In this document: positions 47,653 to 59,805 of the stretch, in pieces
How positions within the stretch are numbered: position 1 is the stretch's first letter
Layout of the letters: the number at the start of each line of letters is the position of its first letter
Assembly: GCF_009870125.1 (NCBI RefSeq)
Contig: NC_046681.1
Location: 20,101,001-20,165,000 of the forward strand
From: Drosophila pseudoobscura
Taxonomy: Eukaryota; Arthropoda; Insecta; Diptera; Drosophilidae
DNA length: 64,000 bases
Direction of reading: 5' to 3'
Notes under the pieces: model-generated
Seen by the model: only the letters and a program-made list of their open reading frames with translations
What the model was told of the DNA's origin: nothing
Database searches by the model: none
Translations under genes and position numbers: made by a program

Positions 47653-50387
47653 ATGCCCAGTGACAATCATTTGCATCACCATCATTTGGGATTGAGTGGG
47701 GGCTTGTCGCCGCATCATCATCATTTGGTAGGGTTTCATGGTTGGAAGGATAGCACGAAAGGGAACCTTATCGATTGATATCTTTCCCCAGTTGGATACA
47801 TCATGCGGCAGTGCGGGAATTACAGTCACAGAGCATCATCATGGCTTGGATATGACCACCACCCTGCGGAGCGAGCTGGCAGCCCTTTCTTACAAGAAAG
47901 AGCGGCTTGCAGGAGAGGTAAAGAACACAAAGGATCGGAAGAAATGACACATTAAAGTATATTCTCAATACAGCTTGCTGAAACCCGCAGTGCCTTGTGC
48001 TCCAAGGAGGTGGATATCGAGAACCTTCGTTCACAGGCTGCTCGACAGACAGCCCTCATTGGATCCCTCCAGAGTCGTCTGCAGAATGCCGAATCCAGAG
48101 AGCAGGCGGTCCAGGCGCGCTGCGATTCCACCATAAACACAGTGCAAAGGGAGAAACGCAGCTCGGATGAGCGCAACAAGGAGCTGATCTGCAAGATCCA
48201 GCACCTGGAGACGCATGTGGCCAACGAGGAGTCGCAGAAGGAGCAGGCCAAAGCCCAGCTCCACGATCTGCTGCGTCGCCTGAGCATCAGCCTGGGGATG
48301 GATGTGTGCGAGAGCAATCAGAATGCCCATGCCACACCCGAGTGTGTCGTCTCCCGGGCCGAGGAGGTGATGGTCGAGCTGCAGCGGGCCAAGGCGAAGA
48401 TCAGCTCCACCTGTGACACGCTCAGCTCCTGCGAGAATGAGCTGCTGAATCTCAAATCCCTGGCCAACATCGAGAAGCAGCGACTGTCCGCCCAGCTGGA
48501 TGGGGCTGGGAATCACAATCACGAGCTGGAGGGCCGCTGCCGGCAGTACGAAAGGGATCTGCAGATCCAGAGGGATCGCTTAACGGAGTCGGAGATCAAT
48601 GGGGAGAAGCTCAAGGAGGAGCTGCGTGGCTTCGAGTCGCGCTGTCATCGTTTGCAGAACAATCTGGACAGGATTCAGGGAGATCGCCTGCAGTTCTTGC
48701 GGGGCTTGAGCAATCTGCTGAATGTCCCCGAACCCTGCGAGACTTTGATCAAGGAGAAGCTAAGGGAGACTCTAAGCGAGAACCAGGCCATGCATGCGGT
48801 GCGTTTGGATACTCTAATCCCTGACAAATCCCTGACCAATCCTGACCAATCTTTCTCCAACAGCAAATGCATTCGCTTAGGGATCAGCTGACCAGCGAAC
48901 ACGAGAAGCTCAAGGAGACCCAACAGTCCACAGAGTGTCGCCTCAGATCGGGCGAGGCCCAGAAATGTGAGCTGTCTGAGCGTCTCGAAAAGTGTCATGC
49001 AGAGATTCATACTCTCCGGAAGGACCACATGGGCCTGTCGGAGTTCCTGCAGCGCCTGGCCAGCGCCATGAACTGGAGCGAGTGCTCGGCACCTCCTGCC
49101 TTGGGGGCAGACACCAATCTGATGGCCGACAATCTCCTGGAGAGAGCTGAGCGCCTGACAGCGCATTGTGAGCACGAGGTATCCCACCATCATGGACATC
49201 ATCATGGACATTCGCCCGACAAGGGCTGCTGCGGCGGAGACCCACATCATGGGCATGGCCATGGAAAGCTGAGGCGCGAGCGATCCTGCCATGATATTCC
49301 TCTCAAGGAGAGCAGCAGTGTCTACAATCTGCAGCGTCGTGTGCGCGTCCTTCGGGAGCAGGTGCAGCGCCGGGATCTCCATCTGGAGCTGCTGCGCCGC
49401 AAGCTGGCCATCATCGAGGATGGGGCCAGGGGCAAGTGCATGCTGCAGGGCGAGCGCGATGATGCCGTGTGCCGGGCCAAGAAGGCGGCCAAGCAAGTGG
49501 ACAAATTGAGTGCCCAATTGGGTGATGCCCGATCCCAGATAGCCGAGGTCAAGGCCCAGCTGGCGGAGGCAGTGGAGTACAAGATCACATCGCTGGAGCG
49601 GGCGCGAAAGATCGATGAGCTGTCGACACAGCTCTGCGATTTGGAGGACGAGAAGACGAGGCTGCTATCCCAGCTGAATGCCATGAAGGAGCGGATGAAG
49701 GCCGCCTGCGAGTCCAACCAGAATCGCAGATGTCGCGATGAGGCTCTGATCAATGTGAGTGGAAAGAGATCAACTCTATTCCAAGAGCCCTATATCCTTT
49801 TACTCTTCCCTTTCCAGTCCATGCGTGACGATGTCAATCGCTTGAGTTCCCAGCTCTCCGATGCCAATCAGCGGCTCTCGCATCTGCAATCCTTCCGCAC
49901 ATCCGTGGCACGCACTCTCCACCTCAGGGATCTGCCCGAGACAGATCTGCTGCATCGTCTGCAGGCCCTGTGCTCCGCCCACCAGGAGTTCACGCTGCTC
50001 TCGAAGCGCTATGAGACTGCTTCCCCGGTGGGCGAACATCCTTGTCCGCGCTACGATGATCCTGTGCCGCCCTCCAACCACTGTCGACCGCCTCGGGACC
50101 TCAGCTCTCCGCCGCCCTACCACCACAAGACCACACTCCATCCCCATCCCCATGCTAGCGGGGAGCATCATCATAGTTCGAGTAGTCATGTCCACAATCA
50201 TCATGGATCCCATGGATCTCATGGACATCGAAGACAGCGCAGCAAGAGCCGCGACAAACGTCTTCACGATGAGTGCTTCGACACGGATGTGCATCGGAGG
50301 CATCATGGCTGCAAGGATGAGCTGTTGGCCACGGGATCCGGCGGCAGCTGCGATGATGATTTCGACTTTAAGAGCAAATACTGCTAG
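47653..50387 (+). CDS. CCDC170: CCDC170 orthologue, coiled-coil microtubule protein
   Basis: Five exons: 47653-47727, 47792-47917, 47974-48798, 48864-49754 and 49818-50387 (2487 bases, 828 residues; human has 715). All junctions are GT-AG and phase 0. Nearly all of it is coiled coil. Collinear matches to human CCDC170: LRSELAALSYKKERL with SKEVDIENLRSQ (residues about 50-85), FLRGLSNLLN with IKEKLRE (about 320), FLQRLASAMNW (about 405), YNLQRRVRVLREQVQRRDLH (about 495) and the final globular-like HQEFTLL block (about 700). Human CCDC170 associates with the Golgi and microtubules and has been placed inside ciliary doublet microtubules. Unusual here are histidine clusters at residues 6-24, 447-477 and 746-810. 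It follows the DRC9-like gene in the same direction. The start at 47653 (GAAGAATGC) is moderate, and an upstream exon may substitute. Confidence 0.85.
49178..49265 (+). repeat. CATCATGGA-type coding repeat (His/Gly cluster)
   Basis: Degenerate CATCATGGACAT units encode alternating HHGH runs within CCDC170 (residues about 447-477), with a CC pair inside. A similar run occurs in the last exon near 50137-50230. Slippage of CAT/GGA triplets is the likely origin. Confidence 0.85.
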
Positions 50388-53300
50388 GAATCCAACCATT
50401 CAACCCACTCAACCGATTATACAGACGAGTTATTCAATGCATTTAATGAGCCCTTGGAGAGGGGGCTATCTTTTCTTTAATAAATGGAAGATTTTCTTGA
50501 AGCGGTGAGGATTTGAGGTGTAATTTGGAAAGAGGAAGTCCCATGGAGATACACATCCTCTGTAAAATTCTCATCGTAGGAATTTTACTGAAATATTTAT
50601 TAAAAGCTCTTCGAAGAATTTAGTAACATTGGAAGCTGCTTAAGAAGATTTTTCTTCAGGATGTTTACATTGCACAATCCATTCTATCGGTATTTACATA
50701 CTACAATCATAGTCGACTTTTCTTCTAGAGTTTCGGAGCCTCGAACAGATATAATTTAAATTATATTCAATAAAGATATCTCCTACCTCTGTATTGATTT
50801 GCACCCCCAATATAAGGAATCAACGAAGGAATTACAATCCATCCGCCCGAAAGTGAAAGAAAAATCAGTACATCTGAACAAATTCCTTCAAAATTCTGTT
50901 CGTAATATTCCTTGGTGTGTTACTAAGTGTAATGGTTTTATATGTTTTATACTTTTATGGATGGAAGTCATATGGAAAGTGATGACAAGGATCCACAGCA
51001 TTCTTGGAAGGTCTCTTAAAGTAATTATACATCAAACGTTTCTTAAAAAAGTTTTGATTTGGCGAAATTTTAAATCTTTAACGTTAATTTTATATTAGGG
51101 GCTCAGTGGAGCTACGGGAAGTCTGGGAAGCTACCGCAAGCTAGCAAAAGCTGGCAGCTATGACACAAAAGTTACCAAAAATGCCCGCGAACTGATAGAG
51201 GGCGCTACCAACGAAACGGAAATTTGAAATTGGCGCCACTGGTGAATGCAGGTTTTGTGAAATCTCCACAGAAAATAGGTTTTTGCGCCTGACCACATAA
51301 TAATTTGAAGAGATCTATAAAGATAGAAGCCCCCTTGGGCATTCCTGTTCTTTTCAAAGTCCCAAGAAATTTATGGAAGACACTTTTGATAGCAAGTATG
51401 TAAATGAATTGGATGCAACTTTGTTGCAACCAAATCGCACCGAGATCGGGTCGCTCAACTGCTAAAGTCCATCCTCCATGAGGCTAAGCCTTGGTTGATT
51501 GACTTCTCTTGTTATTAAACCGCCCAACCCCCGTGCCTCAGGACAGACCGCCTTCCCCCCCTCAATTTTCTCATGGAAATTATGCAAATAGGAAAAGTGT
51601 CAAACGCATTGTGGTGCTGGGTGATGCCCCATCATGGAGGCCCGTCAAATAAATCAAATTTGACTACATCCAACCCGGTTTTTCCACCCCATTCCAAGTT
51701 CAGTGGCGCCTTGTAGGAGGAGGCGGGGTGGCGGGTGCTGGCCAGAAATGGGCGATAAATCAAGAGTTCAGTAAACGCTTTTCAGTATATCCGACTGAAA
51801 CCGAAGAGTCACTGCCAATCAAGATACATATTTTTGCATGTGGAATTACACAACACGTGAGTTGTAAGTACTTCCATCATTTACCATATGAAGATTGCCG
51901 CACAGACGTTCCACAGACGACGACGAAGACGACAGCGATTGTCAGAGCAATGAACTTGGACTCCTCCAGAGATCGGCCGGCACGCTTGACTGGGGACAGA
52001 CACAGAGACCTCTGCGTTGTGAGCAGGAGCAGTCAGAACAATCCAAAGAAAGGCAACAGAGAAGGCAACGTCTCCAGCAAACATGTTTGGTCTGGTGGGG
52101 TGGCAGTGGCAGCCCCACAACTGATTGCCACATGTGTGTTGTTGCCCCTGGTTCTGCCACATGTGCTGGTTGATCTTGCTGGGGGAAGCAGCGGGGAGCA
52201 TATTCGTTTCGCAATTGAGTTCCTTCTGCCTCCAACAGGTTTACGTATGCCTCTTTGATCTGCACCTTCGCCTGGTACCTCCTTCTCTTCTGAGTCGTCT
52301 CTCTCTCTTTCTCTGGCGACTTTTGATCTTTCGCACAAGTCGGAGGAGGAATTGGAGGAGGCATCCAAAGAGGTGGAGCTGCAGAAGGAGGAGAAGCTGG
52401 TCCCACAGTGGAGGAGATGCGCCCATTAGAGCTGCGGAGTCACTCAGGTGTGGCATAAGCTCCAGGAGAAGCCAGACTGGAGCAGCAGAGAGGATGAAAT
52501 AGACGAGTAGGCAGACACTGCCGGAGTCGGAGCCTAGCCCATAATTAATATTGTTGTAAATTTGATTTAACACTTCATGGCCGAAACCAGTTGGCCATAA
52601 GTCAAAGAACTGCATTCTGGTCGCTCTAAAGAATGTCTTATCGCAGAGGAATCTATTTTCTGCCCCTCAAAACAGAACCATGCATCACAGTCATTAATTA
52701 ATTCACACACGTTTAATTTGCATTTTTTTGTGTGTTTTAAATAATGTAAAAAAAGAACAAATTAAACATTGTTTGCGTGGTAATTCATTTAAGAGATTAA
52801 CTATACCCCAATCCACACATATTCCACATTTGGTGATGCATTAAAATAATAATATTTTCAGTTAACCCAATGGAATATGGAATAAATTATTTCCCTTACC
52901 ACAGCCAGAAACGTTAATTATGGAATAGATACATTTTATTTTATTGCAATTTCGTTTTTGCTGGCAAGAGCACGAATACATTTTCTACCATGTATGCCCT
53001 GCATTTCCTACTCATCCCATCTTCTGCCTCATCTCATTCGATTTTAGAGTCTAATCAAAACAGTTCGGCAATCAAAGTGAGCACCAAAAGCAAATTCACT
53101 AAAATCAACAACCAGACGAAAAATCTGTATTGATTAAAAATGTGGATTAACATTTTGGCCAATTCAAATGAAATTGGCATTTTTATGGCCATCCTTGCTA
53201 TTGCTATTGTTACGGAGAGTGTCTCTCATTCACAGAGATCAGATTGGAGTCCTAAATAATTGAATGGATAGGTTTTACGGGGCTTCTTGGTGCTTCGTTT

Positions 53301-53810
53301 TGTCTGTGCTTTAAAAGAAGACAGAAGGAAAATTCTTTTCTTTTTGAACGCAGGTGTGTCTATTTGAAATATTCGAACCAGTTCTCAAGACGCGATAATC
53401 AGCGTTTGCCAATTAAACGCCAATGCCGCTATAGTGTGGCCTAAACTGAGAATGAGTATATTTAAGTTTAAAACAGTATTTTATTAAGCTCGATATTTCT
53501 CGAAGGCATCGATATATCTTACGATGCATCGATGAACGTTGTCTCATCTCTTAATAAGTGCTTGTCCGATATCTAGTTTCCGTGCTTCTTCCTTTCCTGA
53601 AAACTTTTCTACGAATCAAGTAAATGCCAAAGAACTATCCTTAATCATCTATCCTTCAAATCGCAGTAGTCGTAGAACAATACATCGTAGGACAGCTACG
53701 CATCGAATTTACTTTTCCAAGAAAAGGTTGCACTTGTAAGTTGTCGAATTTATTTTAAACCACAATACAAGCCCATAAAATTTGGCATTCCAGTTAAGTT
53801 ACTTCGCAAA
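50388..53810. other. Intergenic, no gene recognised
   Basis: Starts with the CCDC170 3' UTR. The 51.7-52.6 kb part has overlapping open frames on both strands, none with consistent codon bias or family resemblance. AT-rich DNA follows. Near 53510-53535 are two CATCGAT words resembling diverged DRE sites, which could belong to the promoter of the Arp2 copy. Confidence 0.5.
50479..50484 (+). terminator. Polyadenylation signal of CCDC170
   Basis: AATAAA lies 92 bases after the CCDC170 stop codon, the first canonical signal on the strand. Confidence 0.65.
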
Positions 53811-55031
53811 ATGGATACCAAGGGTCGGCACATAATTGTCTGTGATAATGGCACAGGATCTGTAAAGTGCGGACTTGCCGGCAGCAATTTGCCCGCGCAC
53901 ATCTTTCCCTCGATAGTGGGGCGTCCTATTCTCCGGGCGATGAATACTTGCGATGCGAATGGCGTGCAGATGGATGATGTGATGGTCGGCGATGAGGCAC
54001 TCAAGCTGCGGTCATTGCTAGCGGTTTCCCATCCCATGGAGAATGGTATAATCCGTAACTGGGAGGACATGTGCCATGTGTGGGACTATACATTTGGCCC
54101 AAAGAAGATGAACATCGAACCGGCAAACTCGAAGATACTGCTGGCCGAGCCGCCCATGATCCCCACGAGGTATCGGGAGAAGATGATGGAGGTGATGTTT
54201 GAGCATTACGGCTTCGATGCCACGTATTTGGCCTCACAGGCGGTGCTCACGCTGTACGGCCAGGGTCTGACTACGGGCGCGGTGATCGATGCCGGGGATG
54301 GTGTCACGAACATTTGTGCTGTCTACGAGGAGGCTGCCCTGCCACATTTGACGAAGCGATTGAATGTTTGCGGCCGTGATATCACGCGGCGTCTGGTCAA
54401 GTTGCTTATGCAACGCGGCTACGCGTTGAATAATTCGGCGGACTTTGAAACGGTGCGACTGATGAAGGAAAAACTCTGCTACGTTGGCTACGACATCGAG
54501 CAGGAGAAACGGCTGGCCGAGGACACCACAGCGCTGGTGGAGTCCTATACGTTGCCCGATGGTCGAGTGATCAAGATCGGCGGCGAGCGTTTCGAGGCGC
54601 CCGAGGCTTTCTTCCAACCGCATTTGATCGATGTCGAGGCCGCCGGCCTTTCTGAAATGGCCTTCAATGTGATTCAAGCTGCGGACATCGACATACGTCC
54701 GCAGCTGTTCCGGCATATCGTGTTGTCTGGGGGATCCACCATGTTTCCGGGATTTCCCAGTCGACTGGAGAACGACTTGAAGAAATTGTTCTTAGAGCGA
54801 GTGCTCCAACGCGATGCGGAAAATATGCCGAAATTTAAGATACGAATTAAGGATCCACCCACACGCAAGAATAATGTCTTCAATGGTGGCTCTGTTCTGG
54901 CCAATGTCACTAAGGATCGTGATGACTTTTGGATGTCCAAAGAGGAGTACGAGGAGCAGGGTCTTAAAGTGCTGGACAAGCTAAAGCAGAAATCCAAAAA
55001 GAAGGAGAAATATGAAACAGATGAGGGGTAG
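53811..55031 (+). CDS. Arp2D: Arp2 retrocopy (Arp2D-like actin-related protein)
   Basis: Single exon, 406 residues, from AAAATGG to TAG. It is full-length Arp2-like and intronless. The actin-fold nucleotide motifs are kept: phosphate loop 1 ([14 protein letters not shown], residues about 11-24), phosphate loop 2 ([14 protein letters not shown], about 160) and the adenosine loop ([13 protein letters not shown], about 306). Arp2 hallmarks are also clear: [33 protein letters not shown] and [14 protein letters not shown]. Differences include a two-residue longer loop after VGRPILR and a charged tail ([17 protein letters not shown]) beyond the usual end of Arp2. Arp2 nucleates branched actin within the Arp2/3 complex. 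The obscura group is known to carry testis-expressed Arp2 duplicates (Arp2D) that label sperm actin structures. The absence of introns points to retroposition. No frameshift or internal stop, so probably functional. Confidence 0.88.
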   Translation: MDTKGRHIIVCDNGTGSVKCGLAGSNLPAHIFPSIVGRPILRAMNTCDANGVQMDDVMVGDEALKLRSLLAVSHPMENGIIRNWEDMCHVWDYTFGPKKMNIEPANSKILLAEPPMIPTRYREKMMEVMFEHYGFDATYLASQAVLTLYGQGLTTGAVIDAGDGVTNICAVYEEAALPHLTKRLNVCGRDITRRLVKLLMQRGYALNNSADFETVRLMKEKLCYVGYDIEQEKRLAEDTTALVESYTLPDGRVIKIGGERFEAPEAFFQPHLIDVEAAGLSEMAFNVIQAADIDIRPQLFRHIVLSGGSTMFPGFPSRLENDLKKLFLERVLQRDAENMPKFKIRIKDPPTRKNNVFNGGSVLANVTKDRDDFWMSKEEYEEQGLKVLDKLKQKSKKKEKYETDEG

Positions 55032-55035
55032 TCAT

Positions 55036-55041
55036 AATAAA
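55036..55041 (+). terminator. Polyadenylation signal of the Arp2 retrocopy
   Basis: AATAAA lies five bases after the TAG, and a second lies at 55065-55070. Either would give a very short 3' UTR. No long poly-A remnant of the original insertion is visible. Confidence 0.6.
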
Positions 55042-55071
55042 TGTTCATTGCTTCATTTCAATTCAATAAAC

Positions 55072-58000
55072 ATAATGCAAATGATAGCTAAAGTACGTAC
55101 TGATGTAAAGGTGAAGAAAAGTAGATACACTACTGGCCAAAAAAATAAGTATATCGGTATGTACATCATTTATTTGAGTCTGAGACAAGGCGTAAGGAAA
55201 AGTTTCTGCCACCCAGAGGTGGATTTTGATCTAGAATATATAATCTTTATGGGTCAAAATCACAGCACCCTCTACCACAAAGCGCCTGCAATGTCTCAAC
55301 CAAAGGCATAGTTCTTTTTCTAGCAAAAACTAGGACACAAAATATGGAAATGCCATAGAAATGGTAATGTGGACAAGAAAAATCTCAACTTGACATCACG
55401 CGTGTGCAAAGGCCAAAACAAATATATGCCCAAGCGGCAGGAGAGTGAAAGGAGGTAAGAGCACAGAGGAAGGAAGGAAAGGTACTAAGGCGGAAGGAAG
55501 GAAGGTCACAAGTGCCTTTGGCTGGTGTTGGGTCCAAATTGTTTACAAATACAGAACACGCGTTGAAAAGCAACCATAAAGAATGGATGTATGCGAACAG
55601 AGTCCTCGGGCAGCTCCTTACCTTCGGCCATGTGCATTTTCTTTGGAGCTTAATGGTTTTTTTCTTCAGCACAAAAGATTTCAGTAGCAGCATCATCATC
55701 TGGCGAGTGCCTGACTGGCATCTGAGATGATTTTAATGCTGTTGATTGTGGGTTCGGATTGACATTTCTGCCTCTACAATGGCCGTCTGTCTATCCATCT
55801 CCCTCCCTTTCCGCTTGGCTCAGAGTTTTGTCGAGATTTAGCTAAGCCGCAAGCTTCCGCTTATTGTTTGTTGGTAACAATTAAGCCGCACTTTTGCACC
55901 AGTCAACTAAAATAATCAAAATGTTTGCGGCTCACCCAGGCACCCACGTGCACCAGAGAACACCAAGCGCACACCCTACAAGCGATGCACTGACAAAAAC
56001 GGATAATTTTGGACCACTTCTGTTGAAACGGTCTAAGGCACACGTCCCTAGACCTTAAGATACCAGGTACTCAGTTTATACACTCACTAAAAATCGAGAT
56101 TTCACAACCAAATATTAAAGTTAAAAGTTAATAATGGAAACATGCAAATAGAAGCTTAGTTGTTTATCACGAAAATTGTGTGTGTTTCCATGTCTACACT
56201 TTTATTTCAGTGCAGGAATGCCTGTGTATGTGGGAGCGGGGTAATCTTTGTGTTGAAACCTGAAGCAAATGCGATTTTTGAATTTTCCCTATTTTTGTGC
56301 CAGAGTTGAGAGTTGAGTTTGAAAGCTGGGTGCTGGCTTTGTCCGTGAATTTGCATGTTTTGGTTCCTGGATTCTGAGTTCTGATCCCAGGCAGCTGCAA
56401 AATCATAGAGGGGATTGGATTGCTTTACCATTAGCCCCCTGGACCCAGACAATGGCATCAAAAATGCAGCCACATGCAGGGCAATGGCTAATACACACAC
56501 ACACACACAGATACAACCTACACATACATGTACATGGAAAGTTGAATACCAAATCGCATTTTTCCGGGCTTAGCAAGTTTTTGATTAAAAACATTTTGGT
56601 TTCGGTATTGGAATGGACTATGTGTATGAATGGGCTTTGTGGGTAGGGGAAAATGAATTGGATTATGTCGAAAAATTGCAAAATACAGAGGGGGGAAAAC
56701 GATTAAATTTGAATTCCAATCGAGGGTAAGTCGAAACTCCTATAGTTAAGAGGAGGTTTATGAACCTATTGGAGCTGTGATATAAAGCTTTTGAGGGTAT
56801 ATATAACTGTCTAAGAACAATAGCCGTATCCTTCATATTCAAGTCATTGGAAAAGATATTTTTTCAAAGATATTTTCCGACTGTTTTTCAACCTCATTTG
56901 TGAGCTCGTTGCTATGTGCAGCACTATAATGGAATGGGATATAGAAAACGCACCTTTAAAGAAACCAATTCTTAGTCGAGACACAAAAAAAGAGACAAAG
57001 AGCTGACCCATTAAGAGCTTCTCATCGTTCGCTGCAATGAGAGGTCTCCGCTGTAACCCATTTCTGCACGGTCTGCATGCGATTCCCTAGCATTGTTTGA
57101 GCTTAATCAAGGTCGCCCATTTATTAGACTTTCAGCTGTGGGAATCGTGTAAGTCTCCTGCAAGCGCCAGCTATTGTGTTGGCCATTGCATCAGGGGGCC
57201 TGGATGCTCGATTTCAGCCACTTGCGGCGGCACTTGCGAGTGGGTTGGCCAAGTACACATAACTGCACATTATTCAACTCGAATGCAAACACAGAAATTG
57301 TAGATTTTAATTGTCCAACATGAAATAATAAATGTGCTGCATAATAGCATTTATAATGGCAATATACGCAAACAGACATAAAACAATAAAACGACCATAA
57401 AATGCAAGCCGCAGAAAGAGAGAAAGAGATTGTCCATGGCTCCGACGGCGGCCACTCTTGGATGCCACTCGATGTGTCTTAATTAGCATAAATGTGCATC
57501 GTGTGGCAGCGCCACTCTGCCACTTGGTTATGCAACTCTCCAGCAAAGAGCAGCAGCAGCAGCAGAGCCTAGTGTCATTCCATGGCAGCGGTCAATCAGA
57601 ATCAGGCTACCGTTTCGCTCCAGCTCCAGCTCCAGCTCTCACAGAATCCATATCCACACATCCCACATTCCATCTCCCCTTTGGGGATGCATAATTATGC
57701 GGGCTCTCTTCTCCACTCCACTCGTAATGGCTTTAATTGTTATTGTAATTGGTAGTGCATTCAGTGGCAAATAATTGAGACATGGGGGTTAAATGATTGA
57801 AGTCTGATACTCGCGTATGCCTGACATTTATTTGTGGGCAAATGACAAAAGAGTCCAGATTATTGGTTGATTTTGTTAATTGAAAGTATTTGATGGCATT
57901 CATCGAGACTGTGTTTAATTGATCAATGATTTTTGGTTACCTTTTGATGTAGGCTTATGAAAAGGAATGACAATTATTAAAATCTGGGTTAAGGACTCAT

Positions 58001-58947
58001 TGAAAATGCTTTGCTAAGGCTATACATTTCCCTATTTGATTGTGTTCAAAAGTGACCAAATGTGCTATATCTTCTATCCTACTGGTGTCCTACTTTCCCT
58101 GTGCTTAGAGACTATCTTTTATAGAAAAATCCCATCTCCCATAAAAGATATGTTTCTTGTTGGTTTTTCTCTCAGCTTTATTTGATTTGTCGCAATGGTT
58201 TTTGCTTATGCAAAATATGAAGTTCAAGATACATACATTTTCGTAGCTATGTATGATGCATGCAATGCTTAGAGCTACATATAATATATGGATAGTTTTA
58301 ATATAGCATATATATATATATATAATATAATATAATACATAGATTTTAAAAAACATTTATTTTTTTGCGTGTGTAGTCATAGTCCGATTAAAAAAACAAG
58401 CTTATGGTATCAAAAACATTTTTGCAGCAATTGCAAAATGGACATGCAGATTACGATATCGGGAACTATATACTATTTATATAATTATGGTTATGGTGTG
58501 TATGTGTGATATTAGAAAAGGTTTACAAAACTCCGCACGCTTATTGACAATCGTTTTATCGCTAATCTTGAATCGTTTATCGAATATATTGGGTTATATA
58601 ACTTTGATAAGTTCTCTTTCGATTTTTTGCCTTGAATTGAATTATTCTTTTTTGTAAATTTTCAGTTTCCTTTTCCAAATGCTAATTAATATTTCTAGGT
58701 TTGCAGACGCCTAAATCGTATCACAGATGAATGTGCCATCCGAGAATCCTCCTCAGAGCACACATTGGCATAACTTAGGCCCGAAACGCGGCTATAACAA
58801 AGATATACATACGTAGGTATATATAATAGATCTAAACTCTATCAACTAAGGGGTGATCGCTGGAGTTGGAGTCGGGTTGGCCTGGGCCTGGGCTTAGTTC
58901 TGCCACCAAAGGGCGCTTGTGTTCCAGATCCACGCGCCCGACCCTAC
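55072..58947. other. Intergenic between the Arp2 copy and the EVH1-like gene
   Basis: No coding frame recognised. Contains GGAAG tracts near 55468-55505, (AC)n near 56493-56507, a CAG run near 57551-57562 and (TA)n near 58309-58324. The right end, down to about 58340, is probably the 3' UTR of the leftward EVH1-like gene. Confidence 0.5.
58356..58361 (-). terminator. Candidate polyadenylation signal of the EVH1-like gene
   Basis: First AATAAA on the minus strand beyond the stop codon at 58948, implying a 3' UTR of about 600 bases. It lies just upstream of a TA-rich stretch. Confidence 0.45.
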
Positions 58948-59805
58948 TCAACGATGCTGTTGGGGATTGTGCGGTCCGAAGGCCTGCATGCTGTAGTACC
59001 GCTCGCTGTCCTCCTTCACCACACTGGTCACGTGATGGAACTGGCACGGATGCGATATCTGTGACTTGGGCGGCAACGGGGCCGGCTTCACGCGCTTCTG
59101 CTTCTTCTGCTTGCGAGTGCCGGGCACGGTCAGGGCTATGTTCTCCGGATCGCTGACCAGACGCTCCACGTGCTGCCAGAGCTCGCGGGCCGCATCTGTG
59201 GAGTCGAAGCTGAAGCCGATCATCTGCTGGTGATTGCTCGACAGGCACATGGTGTGGAAGGACGGACCCGCAAGCCGATAGTTGGACAAATTGTCAATGC
59301 GATCCGACCAGAGGGCGAAACAGGAGCCCCTCTCGGCCAGCACCAGAGTCACCCTGGGTATGGATCTGGCCCGGGAGTTGCCCTTGTCGTGGAGAATGAC
59401 GGGTATGCCCGTGAAGACCAGACGCCAGTCGCCGTCGTTGCCAGTGCCCTCGTAGAGATTGGCCAGGGCTCCGCTCACAAAGATCTCGGTGCCAAGGCCA
59501 CCGAAGAAGCTCTCCACCTGACCGCGCTCGTAGTCGGAGAGGTTCGTGTTGCTTGTGGTGTCCGTGCTGATGGTGTCCGCGTCGATGTCCGACGCATTAT
59601 AGAGCGATGTGGTGCCGTGGGCACTGCTCCTCTGGGCCGAAGAGTGTGAATGGGCGCCCGACCAGTCCGCGTGGAGTATCAGCTCCTCCCTCTGCTCCGA
59701 CGAGGCCGATGAGAAGCCAGTGCCATCGCTGGACTCTGATGGGGGGGCCGAGTCGCTCACAGAGCCCAAACGGCGACGTGTCTCTTGGGCACGACATTGC
59801 GGCAT
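58948..59805 (-). CDS. EVH1-like / CRIB-like protein, terminal coding exon
   Basis: The exon begins directly after a strong acceptor (CTTTTTTCCAG) with ATGCCGCAATG and ends at TGA: 285 residues if this ATG is the start. The N-terminal 90 residues are Ser/Thr/Asp-rich. Residues about 107-225 look like an EVH1 or PH-fold domain: IFVSGALANLYE, DWRLVFTGIPVIL, SCFALWSDRID, MIGFSFDSTDAARELWQHV, with strands followed by a final helix. Then come a basic stretch (RKQKKQKRVK), a proline motif (PAPLPP) and a CRIB-like ISHPCQFHHVTSV at 250-262, compared with IsxPxxFxHxxHV. The order EVH1, basic region, GTPase-binding motif recalls the N-terminal half of WASP, but no WH2/VCA output domain follows. A Rho-family GTPase-regulated adaptor at the cell cortex is an inference. 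I do not recognise the gene. Because the frame stays open through the acceptor, an upstream coding exon cannot be excluded. Confidence 0.7.
   Translation of the reverse strand: MPQCRAQETRRRLGSVSDSAPPSESSDGTGFSSASSEQREELILHADWSGAHSHSSAQRSSAHGTTSLYNASDIDADTISTDTTSNTNLSDYERGQVESFFGGLGTEIFVSGALANLYEGTGNDGDWRLVFTGIPVILHDKGNSRARSIPRVTLVLAERGSCFALWSDRIDNLSNYRLAGPSFHTMCLSSNHQQMIGFSFDSTDAARELWQHVERLVSDPENIALTVPGTRKQKKQKRVKPAPLPPKSQISHPCQFHHVTSVVKEDSERYYSMQAFGPHNPQQHR

Noticed and set aside
51728-52258. 176-codon frame between CCDC170 and the Arp2 copy
   Set aside because: Equally long frames occur on the opposite strand, with no codon bias and no recognised domain.
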